Source of the DNA: Micromonospora alfalfae
GTDB lineage: Bacteria > Actinomycetota > Actinomycetes > Mycobacteriales > Micromonosporaceae
Reading direction: 5' to 3'
Assembly: GCF_022230925.1 (NCBI RefSeq)
Contig: NZ_JAKKFH010000011.1
Coordinates: forward strand, 62,001-126,000
DNA: 64,000 nt
Shown: piece after piece, positions 53,755 to 62,063 of the stretch
Numbering within the stretch: the stretch's first letter is position 1
Layout of the letters: each line of letters starts with the position of its first letter
Notes under the pieces: model-generated
Told to the model about the DNA's origin: nothing
What the model saw: only the letters and a program-made list of their open reading frames with translations
The model's database searches: none
Program-made: the position numbers and the translations under genes

Positions 53755-56700
53755 CTACGCGAGCAGGTCGTCCATCAGCTCGCGGACCCGGCTGACGGCC
53801 GCGGCGGGTGGCCGCTCGCGCCACGCGGCCAGCAACGGCTCACGCTGCTCCTCGCTCCCGAGGATGGCGTTGAGCCGTTCGCCGTTCTCAAAGGGGAAGA
53901 ACATCTCGATCTGGGTGCCGATCCGCTTCGCGAGCACCGCCAGTTCGCGGGCGGTGTCGACGTCGCCGCGGTACGCCGCGAACTCCGCGCCGCCCGACGC
54001 CCACGCCCCGATCACCGGCAGGTCCCGTGAGGTCAGCGCGTCGTCGCGGGCGAGTGACAGCATCGCGGCCGCCTGGACGGTGGCATCGGTGCCCGACACC
54101 CGCCCAACCTGGGCCACCCGCAGGTAGATGATCGCCGCCGTGGCCCGGAGCATCACGCGCGGCTGTGGCTGCGGCCCGACCCAGCCGGCGAGGACACGCG
54201 TCACCTCGTCGGCGCGGGCGAGCGCCTCGTCGTACCGCTCACGCTGCCAGGCGAGGTGCGCCAGGCCGAGCAGCGCCTGCGCGGCGTCGATCTGCTCGGC
54301 CTGGCCCAGCGCGGCGGTTTCGCCCAGTCGCCGCTCCGCCTCCGCGTCGCCGGTCAGGGCGAGCTGCACGTCCAGCCGTACCCGGATCGACCGCGCGTCC
54401 TGCGTGGCGCCGACCAGTTCCATGTGCCGGACGCTGCGGGTCAGCCACTCGGCCGACCGGGCATCCCCGCCCGGGACCAGGAACTGCCCGACCGCACCCG
54501 CCGCCATCGCCATGCCCCAGTGGTCGCCGGCGGCCTCGAAGCGGTGGTAGGCCTGCTCGGCGTCACTGATCGACGCTTCCGGTAGGCCGCCGTTCTCCCG
54601 TACCGCCGCGCGCGCGAACAGCCCCAGCCCCTGCACGTACGGGTCCGGGTGCACGACCATCTCGGTAGCGCTCTTCAGGCTCTGCTCCAGATCGGACGCG
54701 TCGAAGCCGGGCAGCGCCGACGCGAGGGCGGTCATCCGGGACGACACCTCGCCGGGGCGTTCGGTCTGGAGCGTCCGTAGCGCCCGCCGGGCGAGCACGG
54801 CGGGTCGCAGATCGGCGCTGACGCCGGCGTTCACGCTGATCACCACGCACATCCAGGCCAGCCGGTCGGCGTGGGGCAGTGGCCGGCCGCTGGCCGCGCC
54901 GCGCAGGATCGCCGACCGCAGCCGCCGCTGCGGGTCGTCGATCTGCAGCAGCCCGCGCGCCCAGGCGAGGACCTCCAGGTGCAGGCCCCGCACCGACCAG
55001 AGGTGGAACAGCGCTGTGGCGACGTCGACGGCGGCGGGCTCGTCGTCCGCTCCCATTGCCCACCGCAGGCCCGCGACCAGGTTGTCCTGCTCGGCGGCGC
55101 AGCGGTGCAGCGCCTCGACCTGGCCGGGGCCGATGAAGCGGCCGGCCAGCGCGACGGCCTGCTCCCGCGCCCACCTGACGAGGCCGGCCATGGCCTGATC
55201 CCGGGCACCGGCCGCGTCCAGCCGGGCCTCGCCGTACTCACGGACCGTTTCGAGCATCCGGTAGCGCGGCGGACCATCCCCCTCGACCAGGGTCAACAGG
55301 GACTGTTCGACGAGGGTCGCCAGGCCGCGACGGACGTCCGGGGCCTGCGCGACGGCGGCGGCGAGGTCCGCTGTGAACGGCGCGGGGATGACAGCGACCC
55401 GCTGGAGCAGGTCACGGTCGGCTTCGGCGAGCAGTTCCCTGCTCCAGTCGACGAGCGCCCACAGGCTCGCGTGCCGCTCGGGCAGGCCGCGCAGTGCGTC
55501 GTCGAGCAGCGCGAACCGATCGGTCAGCCCGGCCAGCACATCGTCGATCGGCATGTGCCGCAGTCGCGCGGCGGCCAGTTCGAGGGCCAACGGCAGGTTG
55601 TCGAGCCGGTGGCACAGGGCGAGCGCCCGCTCGGTGTCCCAGGTCGGCACGGCGCCACCGGCCCGCGCCCGGGACTCGACCAGCGCGAGCGCGTCGGCGT
55701 CCGGCAACGCGGTCAGCCGGTGCACCAGCTCGCCGACCAGACCCAGTGGGGCACGGCTCGTCGCGAGCACCGCGACCTCCGGCGAGGCCGCCGCGACCAG
55801 GTCCGCGACGACGACTGCCACCGCGTCGAGCACGTGCTCGCAGTTGTCCAGCACCACCAGCCCGTCGAGGTCCGGCGCCACTGCGCGCAGCCGCTCCTCG
55901 GGGCTGAGGACCCGCCGCTCCAGGCCAAGGTTGCCGCCGGTCGCCGTGGTGTCCGCACCGCCGAGCGCGGCGAGCACAGTGGGCAGCACCTCGTCGGGCG
56001 AGCGCAGGCCAGCGAGTTCGATCACGCGGACCGCCTGCCCACCCGCTGCCGTACGCCTGGCCACCTCGGCGGCGAGCCGGGTCTTGCCCGCCCCGCCGGT
56101 CGCCACGACCGTCACGACGGGTGTCTCGGCGAGCGCGTCGGTGACGGCCTTGACGTCCCGCTCCCGTCCCACGAGGGCGGCCATGGGGCGGCGCCACGCG
56201 GCGGGCAGCGTGATCCGCGCCTGTTGCCGGGGCGGCGCCGCGACGGGTGGTGCGGTGAGTTCACCGCGCAGCAACGCCAGGTGGACGCTCGTGATCACGG
56301 GCGACGGGTCGGTGCCGTAGCGGTCGGCCAGGTCGGCGCGCAGCCGCTCGACGACCTCCAACGCCTCGGCCTCCCGTCCCTGTGCGGCAAGCACCCGGAC
56401 GAGCAGGGCGGCGGACGGCTCGTCCGGCGGTGTCCGCGCGACGAGTCGGCCCAGGTCGACCTCGTCGAAGGGGCCCATGCCGGCGAGTGCCGCCTGCGCG
56501 CGCAGCGCGGCGACCTCCGCGAACAGGCGGGTGTCCTCGGCGCTGGCCAACTCCGGCACCTCGGGGAACAGGGCCCGCGCCTGGTCGGCCAGGCCGCGGG
56601 CGGCACTGACGTCACCGCACCGGAGCATGGTGCCGGCCTGATCGACGAGCGTGCGCGCCTCGACCGCGTCGACGGTGATCTGCTCGGTGGGCAGGCGGTA

Positions 56701-56934
56701 TCCGCCGGGCACCGCGACCACTGGCAGCCCGAGACGGCGCACCCGGGACACGAGCGCCTGGACGGCGCCGGTCGCGTCGTCCGGTGGCGCGCCGTCCCAG
56801 ACGGCGTCCACGAGCAGGCTCACGGAGACCGCCCGCCCGCGCGCGTCGACGAGCGCGCGGAGCACCGCCGCGAGCCGTTCACCCCGAACGGGCTGGCCGT
56901 CGACGGCGAGGGGGCCGAGGGTCGCGATGTGCAC
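53755..56934 (-). CDS. SARP/AfsR-type transcriptional regulator with NB-ARC ATPase
   Basis: 1059-residue regulator. The N-terminal OmpR-like winged helix (about 1-75, SVSLLVDAVWDGAPPDDATG, VSRVRRLGLPVVAV) and the BTAD domain (about 80-235, AGTMLRCGDVSAARGLAD) define the SARP family. A P-loop NB-ARC/AAA module follows (ATGGAGKTRLAAEV near 280, LDGLVVLDNCEHVLD Walker B), then helical repeats of TPR type to the end. Such proteins switch on antibiotic clusters or transport in response to ATP and signals. I chose GTG 56934 (VHIATLGPLAV), the usual SARP start; GTG 56952 is possible. It probably controls the adjacent exporter via the GTGTCAG repeats. Confidence 0.92.
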   Translation of the reverse strand: MHIATLGPLAVDGQPVRGERLAAVLRALVDARGRAVSVSLLVDAVWDGAPPDDATGAVQALVSRVRRLGLPVVAVPGGYRLPTEQITVDAVEARTLVDQAGTMLRCGDVSAARGLADQARALFPEVPELASAEDTRLFAEVAALRAQAALAGMGPFDEVDLGRLVARTPPDEPSAALLVRVLAAQGREAEALEVVERLRADLADRYGTDPSPVITSVHLALLRGELTAPPVAAPPRQQARITLPAAWRRPMAALVGRERDVKAVTDALAETPVVTVVATGGAGKTRLAAEVARRTAAGGQAVRVIELAGLRSPDEVLPTVLAALGGADTTATGGNLGLERRVLSPEERLRAVAPDLDGLVVLDNCEHVLDAVAVVVADLVAAASPEVAVLATSRAPLGLVGELVHRLTALPDADALALVESRARAGGAVPTWDTERALALCHRLDNLPLALELAAARLRHMPIDDVLAGLTDRFALLDDALRGLPERHASLWALVDWSRELLAEADRDLLQRVAVIPAPFTADLAAAVAQAPDVRRGLATLVEQSLLTLVEGDGPPRYRMLETVREYGEARLDAAGARDQAMAGLVRWAREQAVALAGRFIGPGQVEALHRCAAEQDNLVAGLRWAMGADDEPAAVDVATALFHLWSVRGLHLEVLAWARGLLQIDDPQRRLRSAILRGAASGRPLPHADRLAWMCVVISVNAGVSADLRPAVLARRALRTLQTERPGEVSSRMTALASALPGFDASDLEQSLKSATEMVVHPDPYVQGLGLFARAAVRENGGLPEASISDAEQAYHRFEAAGDHWGMAMAAGAVGQFLVPGGDARSAEWLTRSVRHMELVGATQDARSIRVRLDVQLALTGDAEAERRLGETAALGQAEQIDAAQALLGLAHLAWQRERYDEALARADEVTRVLAGWVGPQPQPRVMLRATAAIIYLRVAQVGRVSGTDATVQAAAMLSLARDDALTSRDLPVIGAWASGGAEFAAYRGDVDTARELAVLAKRIGTQIEMFFPFENGERLNAILGSEEQREPLLAAWRERPPAAAVSRVRELMDDLLA

Positions 56935-56985
56935 GGACCCAGCATCCCCCACGCGCGCACAGACCCGACGACCACCGGTACGCCA

Positions 56986-57020
56986 GGCCTGTCACGGCCC
57001 TGCGACCGGCTTGACAGGCC
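56986..57020. promoter_or_regulatory. Inverted repeat between SARP and siderophore operon
   Basis: GGCCTGTCA (56986-56994) and TGACAGGCC (57012-57020) are perfect nine-base inverted arms around a 17-base centre in the divergent promoter region. The TGTCA core recurs in the heptamers ahead of the DrrA-like gene. The right arm contains TTGACA, a consensus -35 for the siderophore operon. Confidence 0.45.
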
Positions 57021-57029
57021 GGCTTTCAG

Positions 57030-57048
57030 TTAGGTTAGCCTAACCTCA
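57030..57048 (+). promoter_or_regulatory. DtxR/IdeR-type iron box
   Basis: TTAGGTTAGCCTAACCTCA matches the 19-bp actinobacterial iron box (consensus TTAGGTTAGGCTAACCTAA) with an exact fifteen-base palindrome AGGTTAG-C-CTAACCT. It overlaps a likely -10 (TAGCCT, 57036-57041), with TTGACA at 57011-57016 as -35, and reaches the ATG. Iron-loaded repressor should block the uptake operon. Confidence 0.88.
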
Positions 57049-57881
57049 TGCAGAACGAGTTGGCGTCGGTCAACGGGGAGCGCAGCCTGTCCGGCGTCGA
57101 CCTCCAGCTGGGCTATCACGGTGTGCCGGTGGTGCACGGTGCAGTGATCAACCTGCGCGCGGGTGCCGTCACCGCACTGGTGGGGCCCAACGGCAGCGGC
57201 AAGTCCACCCTGCTGCGGGCCCTGGCCCGGCTGCACCCGATCGAGGCCGGAATCGTGCACCTCGCCGACGGCGTCACGGCCGCCAGCCTCGCGGCCCGGG
57301 AGTTCGCCCGGCGGGTCACCCTGCTCGCCCAGAGCCGGCCGGTGCCCAGCGGCGTCACAGTTCGCGACGTCGTCGGCTACGGCCGCCACCCCTACCGCGG
57401 GCGCTGGCGCACCGAGGACCCGGACGGTCCCGCCGCCATCGCACGCGCCATGGACGTCACCGGCATAACCGCGATGGCCGACCGTCCCGTGGACGAACTC
57501 TCCGGAGGCGAGTTGCAGCGGGTCTGGTTGGCCACCTGCCTCGCCCAGGACACCCCGGTTCTGCTCCTCGACGAACCCACCACGTTTCTCGACCTGCGCT
57601 ACCAGGTGGAGATCCTCGACCTGGTCCGCGACCTCGCGGACGATCACGGCGTCGCCGTCGGCGTCGTGCTGCACGACCTCAACCAGGCAGCCGCCGTGGC
57701 GGACGAGGTGGTCCTGTTGCAGCAGGGCCGGGTCCGCGCCACCGGCACCCCGGCAACGGTGTTCACCGAGAACGCCCTCACCGAGACCTATGGGATCCGC
57801 ATCGAGGTGACCACCGATCCGGTCAACGGACTGGTCACCACCCGCCCGGTCGGGCGGCACCAGATCCGCGCCCTGGTCTGA
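57048..57881 (+). CDS. Siderophore ABC transporter ATP-binding protein (FecE/FepC type)
   Basis: 277-residue ATPase of the iron-chelate uptake family: Walker A GPNGSGKST, the family-typical signature LSGGELQR, Walker B VLLLDEPTTFLD and H-loop LHDLNQ, plus the GYGRHPYRG segment characteristic of FepC/FecE proteins. The ATG directly follows the iron box and lacks a ribosome-binding site, so a leaderless mRNA is likely; a later start would remove the first beta-strand. It is followed by binding protein and permease genes. Confidence 0.93.
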   Translation: MQNELASVNGERSLSGVDLQLGYHGVPVVHGAVINLRAGAVTALVGPNGSGKSTLLRALARLHPIEAGIVHLADGVTAASLAAREFARRVTLLAQSRPVPSGVTVRDVVGYGRHPYRGRWRTEDPDGPAAIARAMDVTGITAMADRPVDELSGGELQRVWLATCLAQDTPVLLLDEPTTFLDLRYQVEILDLVRDLADDHGVAVGVVLHDLNQAAAVADEVVLLQQGRVRATGTPATVFTENALTETYGIRIEVTTDPVNGLVTTRPVGRHQIRALV

Positions 57882-57912
57882 ACACCCCCATCCACAGCAG
57901 AGAAAGACCGTC

Positions 57913-58896
57913 ATGACCCGTACCCGTTTCACAGCCCTCATCGCCGTCGTGGCCGCGCTGACGCTCGGCGCCTGCGGCACCACCGAGAACGCCGCGGCCC
58001 CCGACACCTCCGCCTCGGCGTCCGGCGGTCCGGTCACCGTCACCGACAGCCGGGGCAAGGAGATCACCCTCAAGACGCCGGCGACCAAGGTGGTCGGGCT
58101 TGAGTGGGGCGAGGTCGAACTGCTGGTCAGCCTCGGCGTCATGCCCGTCGGTGTCGCCGACCCCAAGGGCTACGGCACCTGGGTCACCTCCGCGAAGCTC
58201 GATCCGGGCGTCAAGGACGTCGGGGTCCGCGGGGAGCCCAGCGTCGACGCGATCGTCGCCCTCCAGCCCGATCTCGTCGTGATGGAGGACGACCGGGGCG
58301 CCGCCATCGTCAGTCAACTGGAGAAGTTCGTGCCAGTGGTGGTCGCCAAGGGCAGTGACGCCACCGACAACCTCGGCCGGATGCGCACCGACCTCAACAT
58401 GATCGCGAAGGCGGTCGGCAAGACCACCGAGGCGGAGAAGCTGCTCGCCGACTTCGACGCGGCCATCGCCGACGGCAAGAAGAAGATCACCGACGCGGGT
58501 GCCGCCGGCCGTCCGTTCGCCATCGCCGACGGCTGGAAGGAGGGCAGCACCGTCAGCATCCGGATGTTCGGCACTGGCGCGCTGGTCTCCCAGATCGGCA
58601 TCCAACTCGGCCTCACCAACGCCTGGACCGGTAAGACGGACGAGGTGTGGGGCCTGGGTCAGACCGACGTCGAGGGCATGACGGTCCTGAAGGACCCGAA
58701 CATGCACCTCTTCTACAACGCCTCCGACGGCGACGACGTGTTCGCCGACGGCCTCGCCGGCAACGCCATCTGGACGTCGCTGCCCTTCGTGCGGAAGGGC
58801 AACCTGCACAAGATGCCCAACGGCATCTGGACCTTCGGCGGTCCGCTCTCCGGCAAGCAGTACATCGACGAACTCGTCAAGACGTACACGGTGTGA
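57913..58896 (+). CDS. Iron-siderophore substrate-binding lipoprotein
   Basis: 327-residue periplasmic-binding-type lipoprotein of the FepB/FecB class III fold. The signal ends in the lipobox LGAC. The mature part starts VTVTDSRGKEITLKTPATKVVGLEWGE, the standard opening of siderophore binders, and continues with IVALQPDLVVMEDD and a long linking helix. AGAGAAAG precedes the ATG. The stop overlaps the GTG of the fused permease gene. Confidence 0.92.
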   Translation: MTRTRFTALIAVVAALTLGACGTTENAAAPDTSASASGGPVTVTDSRGKEITLKTPATKVVGLEWGEVELLVSLGVMPVGVADPKGYGTWVTSAKLDPGVKDVGVRGEPSVDAIVALQPDLVVMEDDRGAAIVSQLEKFVPVVVAKGSDATDNLGRMRTDLNMIAKAVGKTTEAEKLLADFDAAIADGKKKITDAGAAGRPFAIADGWKEGSTVSIRMFGTGALVSQIGIQLGLTNAWTGKTDEVWGLGQTDVEGMTVLKDPNMHLFYNASDGDDVFADGLAGNAIWTSLPFVRKGNLHKMPNGIWTFGGPLSGKQYIDELVKTYTV

Positions 58897-61001
58897 GCGT
58901 GCTGAAAGCGCCCCCGCGCCCGGAGCCGGCCACCCGGCCGGCTCCGGGCGGACGCCCGGCCGTGCCCCGCATCGCCGTCGTCTTCGTCGCCGCGCTCCTG
59001 CTGCTGCTCGTGGTCGGCGCGGTCCACCTCACCCAGGGCACCTCGAACGTCGGGGCCCTCGACCTGCTGCGCCTCACGACCGGCGCCGACGACGAGGCGG
59101 CCCGCGTCCTGATCGCGTCCCGGCTGCCCCGGCTGCTCGCCGGGCTCACCATCGGCGTGGCGCTCGGGTTCGCCGGGGCGGCGTTGCAGTCGATCGCCCG
59201 CAACCCGCTCGCGTCCCCCGACACCCTCGCGGTCAACGCGGGCGCCCACCTGGCGATCGTCGCCGTCGCCGCGTTCGGCGTCTCGCTGCCCGCGCTGCCC
59301 GCCGGCGGTCTCGCCTTCTGCGGCGGGCTGGCCGCCGCCGGCCTGGTGATGGCGATGTCCTCGGGTGGGCAGGCCGGCACCACCCGGCTGATCCTCGCCG
59401 GCTCGGCGACCGCGCTGGCGCTCGGGTCGGTGACCACCCTGCTGCTGCTCCTGTTCGAGCAGGCCACCATCGGGCTGTTCGCCTGGGGGAACGGCTCGCT
59501 GGTGCAGAGCGACCTGACCGCGCTCACCCAACTCGCCCCGGTGATCGTCGGTGCCGCCGTCGTGCTCGTGCTGCTCGGGCACCGCCTCGACATCCTCGCC
59601 CTCGGCGACGACACCGCCACAGTGCTCGGCCTCGACGTGCGGCGCACCCGGCTCACCGTCATGGTGCTGGCCGTGCTGCTCTCCGCCGCGGCAGTCACCC
59701 TCACCGGCCCGGTCGGCTTCGTCGGCCTGTGCGCACCGGTGATCGTCCGGCTGCTCGCCCCTGTGGTGCCGGGGGTGCACCGGCACCGCGTCCTGCTGCC
59801 GTTGTCCGGAATCGCCGGGGTCATCATCGTGCTCGGCTCCGACGTGCTGCTGCGAGCCGTGATGGGCGGGCAGGCCGGGGTCGACATCCCCACCGGCGTG
59901 GTCACCACTGTGTTCGGCGCGGCGATCCTCATCTGGCTGGCCCGCCGGCACCGCGACGCCGGCCCCACCCGTCGTCCGCCGGGCGGTCACGCGGCCGTCC
60001 GTTCCGCGGCCTTCCACCGCGGCGTCGTCGCCGTCACCGCCGTCCTGAGCGTCTGCGCCGTGACGGTCGGCATGCTCGCCGGTGACACCTGGGTGCTGCT
60101 CGGGGACGTCGTCAACTGGGTCAACGGCACCACCGGGCCCGCGTACACCTTTGTGCTGGACCAGCGGTGGCCGCGCGTCGCCGCGGCGGTCCTGGCCGGC
60201 GCGGCGCTCGCGGTCGCCGGCACCACAGTGCAGGCGGTCTGCCGCAATCCGCTGGCCGAACCCGGCATCCTCGGCATCACAGCGGGCGCCGGGCTCGGGG
60301 CGGTCTCCCTGCTCACCTTCGTGCCGCTGGCCGGAGTGTGGGCCGTCTCCGGCGTCGCCGGACTCGGCGCGATGCTGGCGTTCGCCCTGGTCTACGGCCT
60401 GGCCTGGCGCGGCGGACTGAGCTCCGACCGACTGGTGCTGATCGGCTTCGGGGCCTGGCAGGGCGGCATGGCGGTCATCACCTACCTGGTGGTCGCCTTC
60501 GACCCGTGGAACACCGGGAAGGCGTTGACCTGGCTGTCCGGCTCCACCTACGGTCGGACGCCCACCCAGGTGCTGCCGGTGCTGATCGCCCTGCTGGTGC
60601 TCACCCCGGCCGTTGTCGCCGCCCGCCGGGAGCTCGACCTGATGGCGCTGGACGACGACACCCCCCGCGTGCTGGGTGTCCGGCTGGAACGCACCCGGTT
60701 GATCGCGCTCGGCGCGGCGGCGTTGCTCACCTCCACCGCCGTCTCGGCCGTCGGGGTCATCGGGTTCGTCGGTCTGGTCGCCCCGCACGCCGCGCGGGCG
60801 CTCGTCGGCGGCCGGCACTCCCGGGTGCTCCCGGTGGCCGCCCTGCTCGGCGCGGCGCTGGTCAGCATCGCCGACACCTTCGGCCGGACGGTCATCGCGC
60901 CGGCCCAGATCCCCGCCGGCCTGGTCACCGCCATGATCGGCACCCCGTACTTCGTCTGGCTGCTGTGGCGCTCCCGCGCCGTGGCGAGCACCACCCGGTA
61001 G
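58893..61001 (+). CDS. Fused double FecCD-type iron-siderophore permease
   Basis: 702-residue membrane protein made of two tandem FecCD/BtuC domains, as in FhuB, so one polypeptide supplies the whole channel. Each half has the RLPRLLAGLTIGVALGFAGA or RWPRVAAAVLAGAALAVAGT entry, an RNPLASPDTL/RNPLAEPGIL loop, and a GFVGLCAPVIVRLL or GFVGLVAPHAARAL region. About twenty hydrophobic segments in all. Start at GTG 58893 overlapping the binding-protein stop (GTGA). Confidence 0.93.
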   Translation: MSVLKAPPRPEPATRPAPGGRPAVPRIAVVFVAALLLLLVVGAVHLTQGTSNVGALDLLRLTTGADDEAARVLIASRLPRLLAGLTIGVALGFAGAALQSIARNPLASPDTLAVNAGAHLAIVAVAAFGVSLPALPAGGLAFCGGLAAAGLVMAMSSGGQAGTTRLILAGSATALALGSVTTLLLLLFEQATIGLFAWGNGSLVQSDLTALTQLAPVIVGAAVVLVLLGHRLDILALGDDTATVLGLDVRRTRLTVMVLAVLLSAAAVTLTGPVGFVGLCAPVIVRLLAPVVPGVHRHRVLLPLSGIAGVIIVLGSDVLLRAVMGGQAGVDIPTGVVTTVFGAAILIWLARRHRDAGPTRRPPGGHAAVRSAAFHRGVVAVTAVLSVCAVTVGMLAGDTWVLLGDVVNWVNGTTGPAYTFVLDQRWPRVAAAVLAGAALAVAGTTVQAVCRNPLAEPGILGITAGAGLGAVSLLTFVPLAGVWAVSGVAGLGAMLAFALVYGLAWRGGLSSDRLVLIGFGAWQGGMAVITYLVVAFDPWNTGKALTWLSGSTYGRTPTQVLPVLIALLVLTPAVVAARRELDLMALDDDTPRVLGVRLERTRLIALGAAALLTSTAVSAVGVIGFVGLVAPHAARALVGGRHSRVLPVAALLGAALVSIADTFGRTVIAPAQIPAGLVTAMIGTPYFVWLLWRSRAVASTTR

Positions 61002-61026
61002 AGCCGCCCGAGTCGAGAGAGGCACC

Positions 61027-61932
61027 ATGACCGAGACCCTGCCCATCGCCCCGTGGCGCGTGTTCGCCGTCACCGTCCGCGCGGTACGCCGCCTGAGCCC
61101 TTCCTTCACCCGGGTGACCTTCACCGGGGCGAACCTGGACCGCTTCGCCGACAACGGCTACGACCAGCGGATCAAGCTGGCACTGCCGCTGCCCGGTCAG
61201 GACCGGGCGACCCTGCCGGACGGCCCGGACTGGTACGCGACGTGGCGGGCCCTGCCCGAGCATCTGCGCAACCCGATCCGCACCTACACGGTGCGGGCGG
61301 TCCGCCCGCACCTGGCCGAGGTGGACGTCGACCTGGTGCTGCACGGCGACAGTGGTCCGGCGACGCGCTGGGCTCGGCGGGCCAGCGTCGGCGACGAGAT
61401 CGCGCTGGTCGGGCCGGATGCCGGCTTCGACGGCAACCACGGCGGGGTCGAGTTTCGACAGTCCACCGGCGGCACGCTGTTGCTGGCCGGGGACGAGACC
61501 GCCGTGCCGGCGATCAGCAGCATCTGCGAGCGGCTCCCCCTCGACGCCCGGGGCACTGTCGTGCTGGAGGTGCCCGACGCCGCCGACGTGCTGCCGCTGC
61601 TCGCGCCGCCCGGCGTCGAGGTCCGCTGGCTGGCCCGGGGCGCCGACGGGTACGGCAGCAGGCTGGTGCCCGCCGTCGTCGCGGCCGCCGGGGAACTGCT
61701 GGCCCCCGGCACGTCGACGTCCGCCCAGCCAGTGTCGGACGTCGACGTGGACACCGAACTCCTGTGGGAGGTGCCCGAGCAGGCGGCCTCGGCACCGCTC
61801 TCCGCGTGGCTGGCCGGGGAAGCCGGCGTCATCCGTACCCTGCGTCGGCACCTGGTCGCCGAGCGGGGCCTGGACCGGCGGGCGGTGGCCTTCATGGGCT
61901 ACTGGCGTCTCGGTCGCGCCGACGCCGACTGA
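61027..61932 (+). CDS. Siderophore-interacting protein (ferric-siderophore reductase)
   Basis: 301-residue ViuB/SIP-family flavoprotein reductase that frees iron inside the cell after import. FAD-binding region with NPIRTYTVRAVRP (RxYT motif), the NAD(P)-like domain with LLLAGDETAVPAISSI (GDE-TA family signature) and a C-terminal VAFMGYWRLGRAD with the family WR. GAGAGAGGC precedes the ATG, 25 bases after the permease stop. It is the last gene of the iron operon. Confidence 0.94.
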   Translation: MTETLPIAPWRVFAVTVRAVRRLSPSFTRVTFTGANLDRFADNGYDQRIKLALPLPGQDRATLPDGPDWYATWRALPEHLRNPIRTYTVRAVRPHLAEVDVDLVLHGDSGPATRWARRASVGDEIALVGPDAGFDGNHGGVEFRQSTGGTLLLAGDETAVPAISSICERLPLDARGTVVLEVPDAADVLPLLAPPGVEVRWLARGADGYGSRLVPAVVAAAGELLAPGTSTSAQPVSDVDVDTELLWEVPEQAASAPLSAWLAGEAGVIRTLRRHLVAERGLDRRAVAFMGYWRLGRADAD

Positions 61933-62063
61933 CAGCGCCGCGAGGCGCACCACGCCGGACGGCCGTGAGGTGCGTCGGAGGCGGTGAGGCGCGTACCGTT
62001 TCGGGTCGGACTTGGGGTGGACCGGCTGGAGCCGGCACGGGATACGGGACGAGACAACGACGC

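Noticed and set aside
58713..61154. 813-codon minus-strand frame opposite the fused permease
   Set aside because: Composition is Gly/Asp/His/Gln-rich antisense of membrane codons, with no motif; the plus-strand FecCD tandem is clear.
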